In this document: in pieces, positions 5,881-6,322 of the stretch | Layout of the letters: the number at the start of each line of letters is the position of its first letter | Numbering within the stretch: position 1 is the first letter of the stretch | Origin: Bacillota bacterium | Lineage (GTDB): Bacteria > Bacillota > Clostridia > Peptostreptococcales > Anaerovoracaceae | Length of the DNA: 6,322 nt | Assembly (NCBI GenBank): GCA_017543805.1 | Contig: JAFYFK010000207.1 | Span: forward strand, 1 to 6,322 | Reading direction: 5' to 3' | Made by a program: the position numbers and the translations under genes | The notes under the pieces: model-generated | What the model saw: only the letters and a program-made list of their open reading frames with translations | Told to the model about the DNA's origin: nothing | Databases searched by the model: none

Positions 5881-6322
5881 CTAGACTGTTTTTATCAATT
5901 CTTCCGCGATCTCCGCGTCGGAGCGGACAGGAACGTATTCAGAGCCTCTGTGCTGGTAATTCTCCCGGCCTTTCGCGAGCAGAATAAGGACCGTGTGAGG
6001 CGCGGCGTGCCGCATCGCGTATGTGATGCACTCTTCACGGTCGAGGATTATCGTCGACGGGCAGTTGTCTTTGTTCAGGTTTTCCTGAATTTCGAGGCTT
6101 ATGGCCATCGGGTCATCGTATGCGGGGTCCTCTTCGCAGATATAGACAAAGTCCGCGTACTTTGCGGTGACCCTCGGAAGGTCGACTCTCCTGGAACGTC
6201 CTTTGCCTCCGGGACAGCCGAACATGGCTTCGATGCGGCAGCCGGGATACTCTTCTTTTGCTGAAGCAAATACGCGGTCGAAGGACAGTTCGTTGTGCGC
6301 GTAATCAACTATTACTGTGAGA
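5881..6322 (-). CDS. Mur ligase family protein, MurE-like C-terminal part (5' end beyond window)
   Basis: Only the last 146 residues are visible, ending at TAG 5881-5883; the frame is open to the window edge. The fragment starts in the central-to-C-terminal junction with VIVDYAHN (residues 3-10), the counterpart of VDYAHTPD in MurE. It continues through MFGCPGGKGRSRR near 33-45 (MurE: VFGCGGDRDRxKR), ADFVYICEEDPAYDDP near 56-71 (MurE: sDNPRxEdP), LDREECITYA near 93, and LLAKGRENYQ near 114-123 (MurE: GKGHExYQ). These enzymes add an amino acid to a UDP-MurNAc-peptide in the cytoplasm at the cost of ATP. The DNPR motif of diaminopimelate-adding MurE is replaced by EDPA, so the protein may use another amino acid or be a paralogue outside the main peptidoglycan pathway. 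I recall similar DYAHN-type Mur ligases in anaerobic Firmicutes but cannot verify this here. Without the N-terminus I do not assign a gene symbol. Confidence 0.88.
   Translation of the reverse strand, partial: LTVIVDYAHNELSFDRVFASAKEEYPGCRIEAMFGCPGGKGRSRRVDLPRVTAKYADFVYICEEDPAYDDPMAISLEIQENLNKDNCPSTIILDREECITYAMRHAAPHTVLILLAKGRENYQHRGSEYVPVRSDAEIAEELIKTV

Overview
The window reads as part of the chromosome of an anaerobic bacterium, most likely a Clostridia-type Firmicute; a Synergistota-like lineage cannot be excluded. The basis is an oxygen-sensitive 2-hydroxyacyl-CoA dehydratase pair, strong GGAGG Shine-Dalgarno sites, a TTG start, frequent ATA isoleucine codons and compact T-tailed terminators. 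All supported genes lie on the minus strand, so transcription runs from high to low coordinates. No mobile element, tRNA, rRNA or CRISPR array was seen.

In transcription order: (1) 6322-5881, the C-terminal end of a Mur ligase of the MurE type, with an unusual substrate-loop sequence. (2) 5880-5601, an AT-rich intergenic region with four imperfect dyads. Each is exactly 30 bp from TGTGA to TCACA, and they start 73, 83 and 73 bp apart. (3) 5597-4584, an RluA/RluD-family pseudouridine synthase with an S4 domain, closed by a good terminator (4563-4528). (4) 4489-4456, a promoter whose -10 box sits inside a perfect 9-bp inverted repeat. (5) 4399-1453, a tight three-gene operon: two 2-hydroxyacyl-CoA dehydratase subunits overlapping by 8 bp, then a 55-residue single-span membrane protein 18 nt downstream, closed by a strong terminator (1440-1408). 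(6) 1338-1, a MATE-family multidrug/Na+ antiporter with its own -10 box, running off the window before its stop.

The dehydratase operon is the metabolic core. The two subunits should form an iron-sulfur enzyme that removes water from an (R)-2-hydroxyacyl-CoA during amino-acid fermentation. It needs a separate ATP-dependent activator, which is not encoded here, and neither a CoA-transferase nor a hydroxyacid dehydrogenase is present, so the substrate cannot be named. The parts that known families do not explain are the four-dyad array at 5616-5874, the small membrane protein in the dehydratase operon, and the palindrome over the operon promoter.
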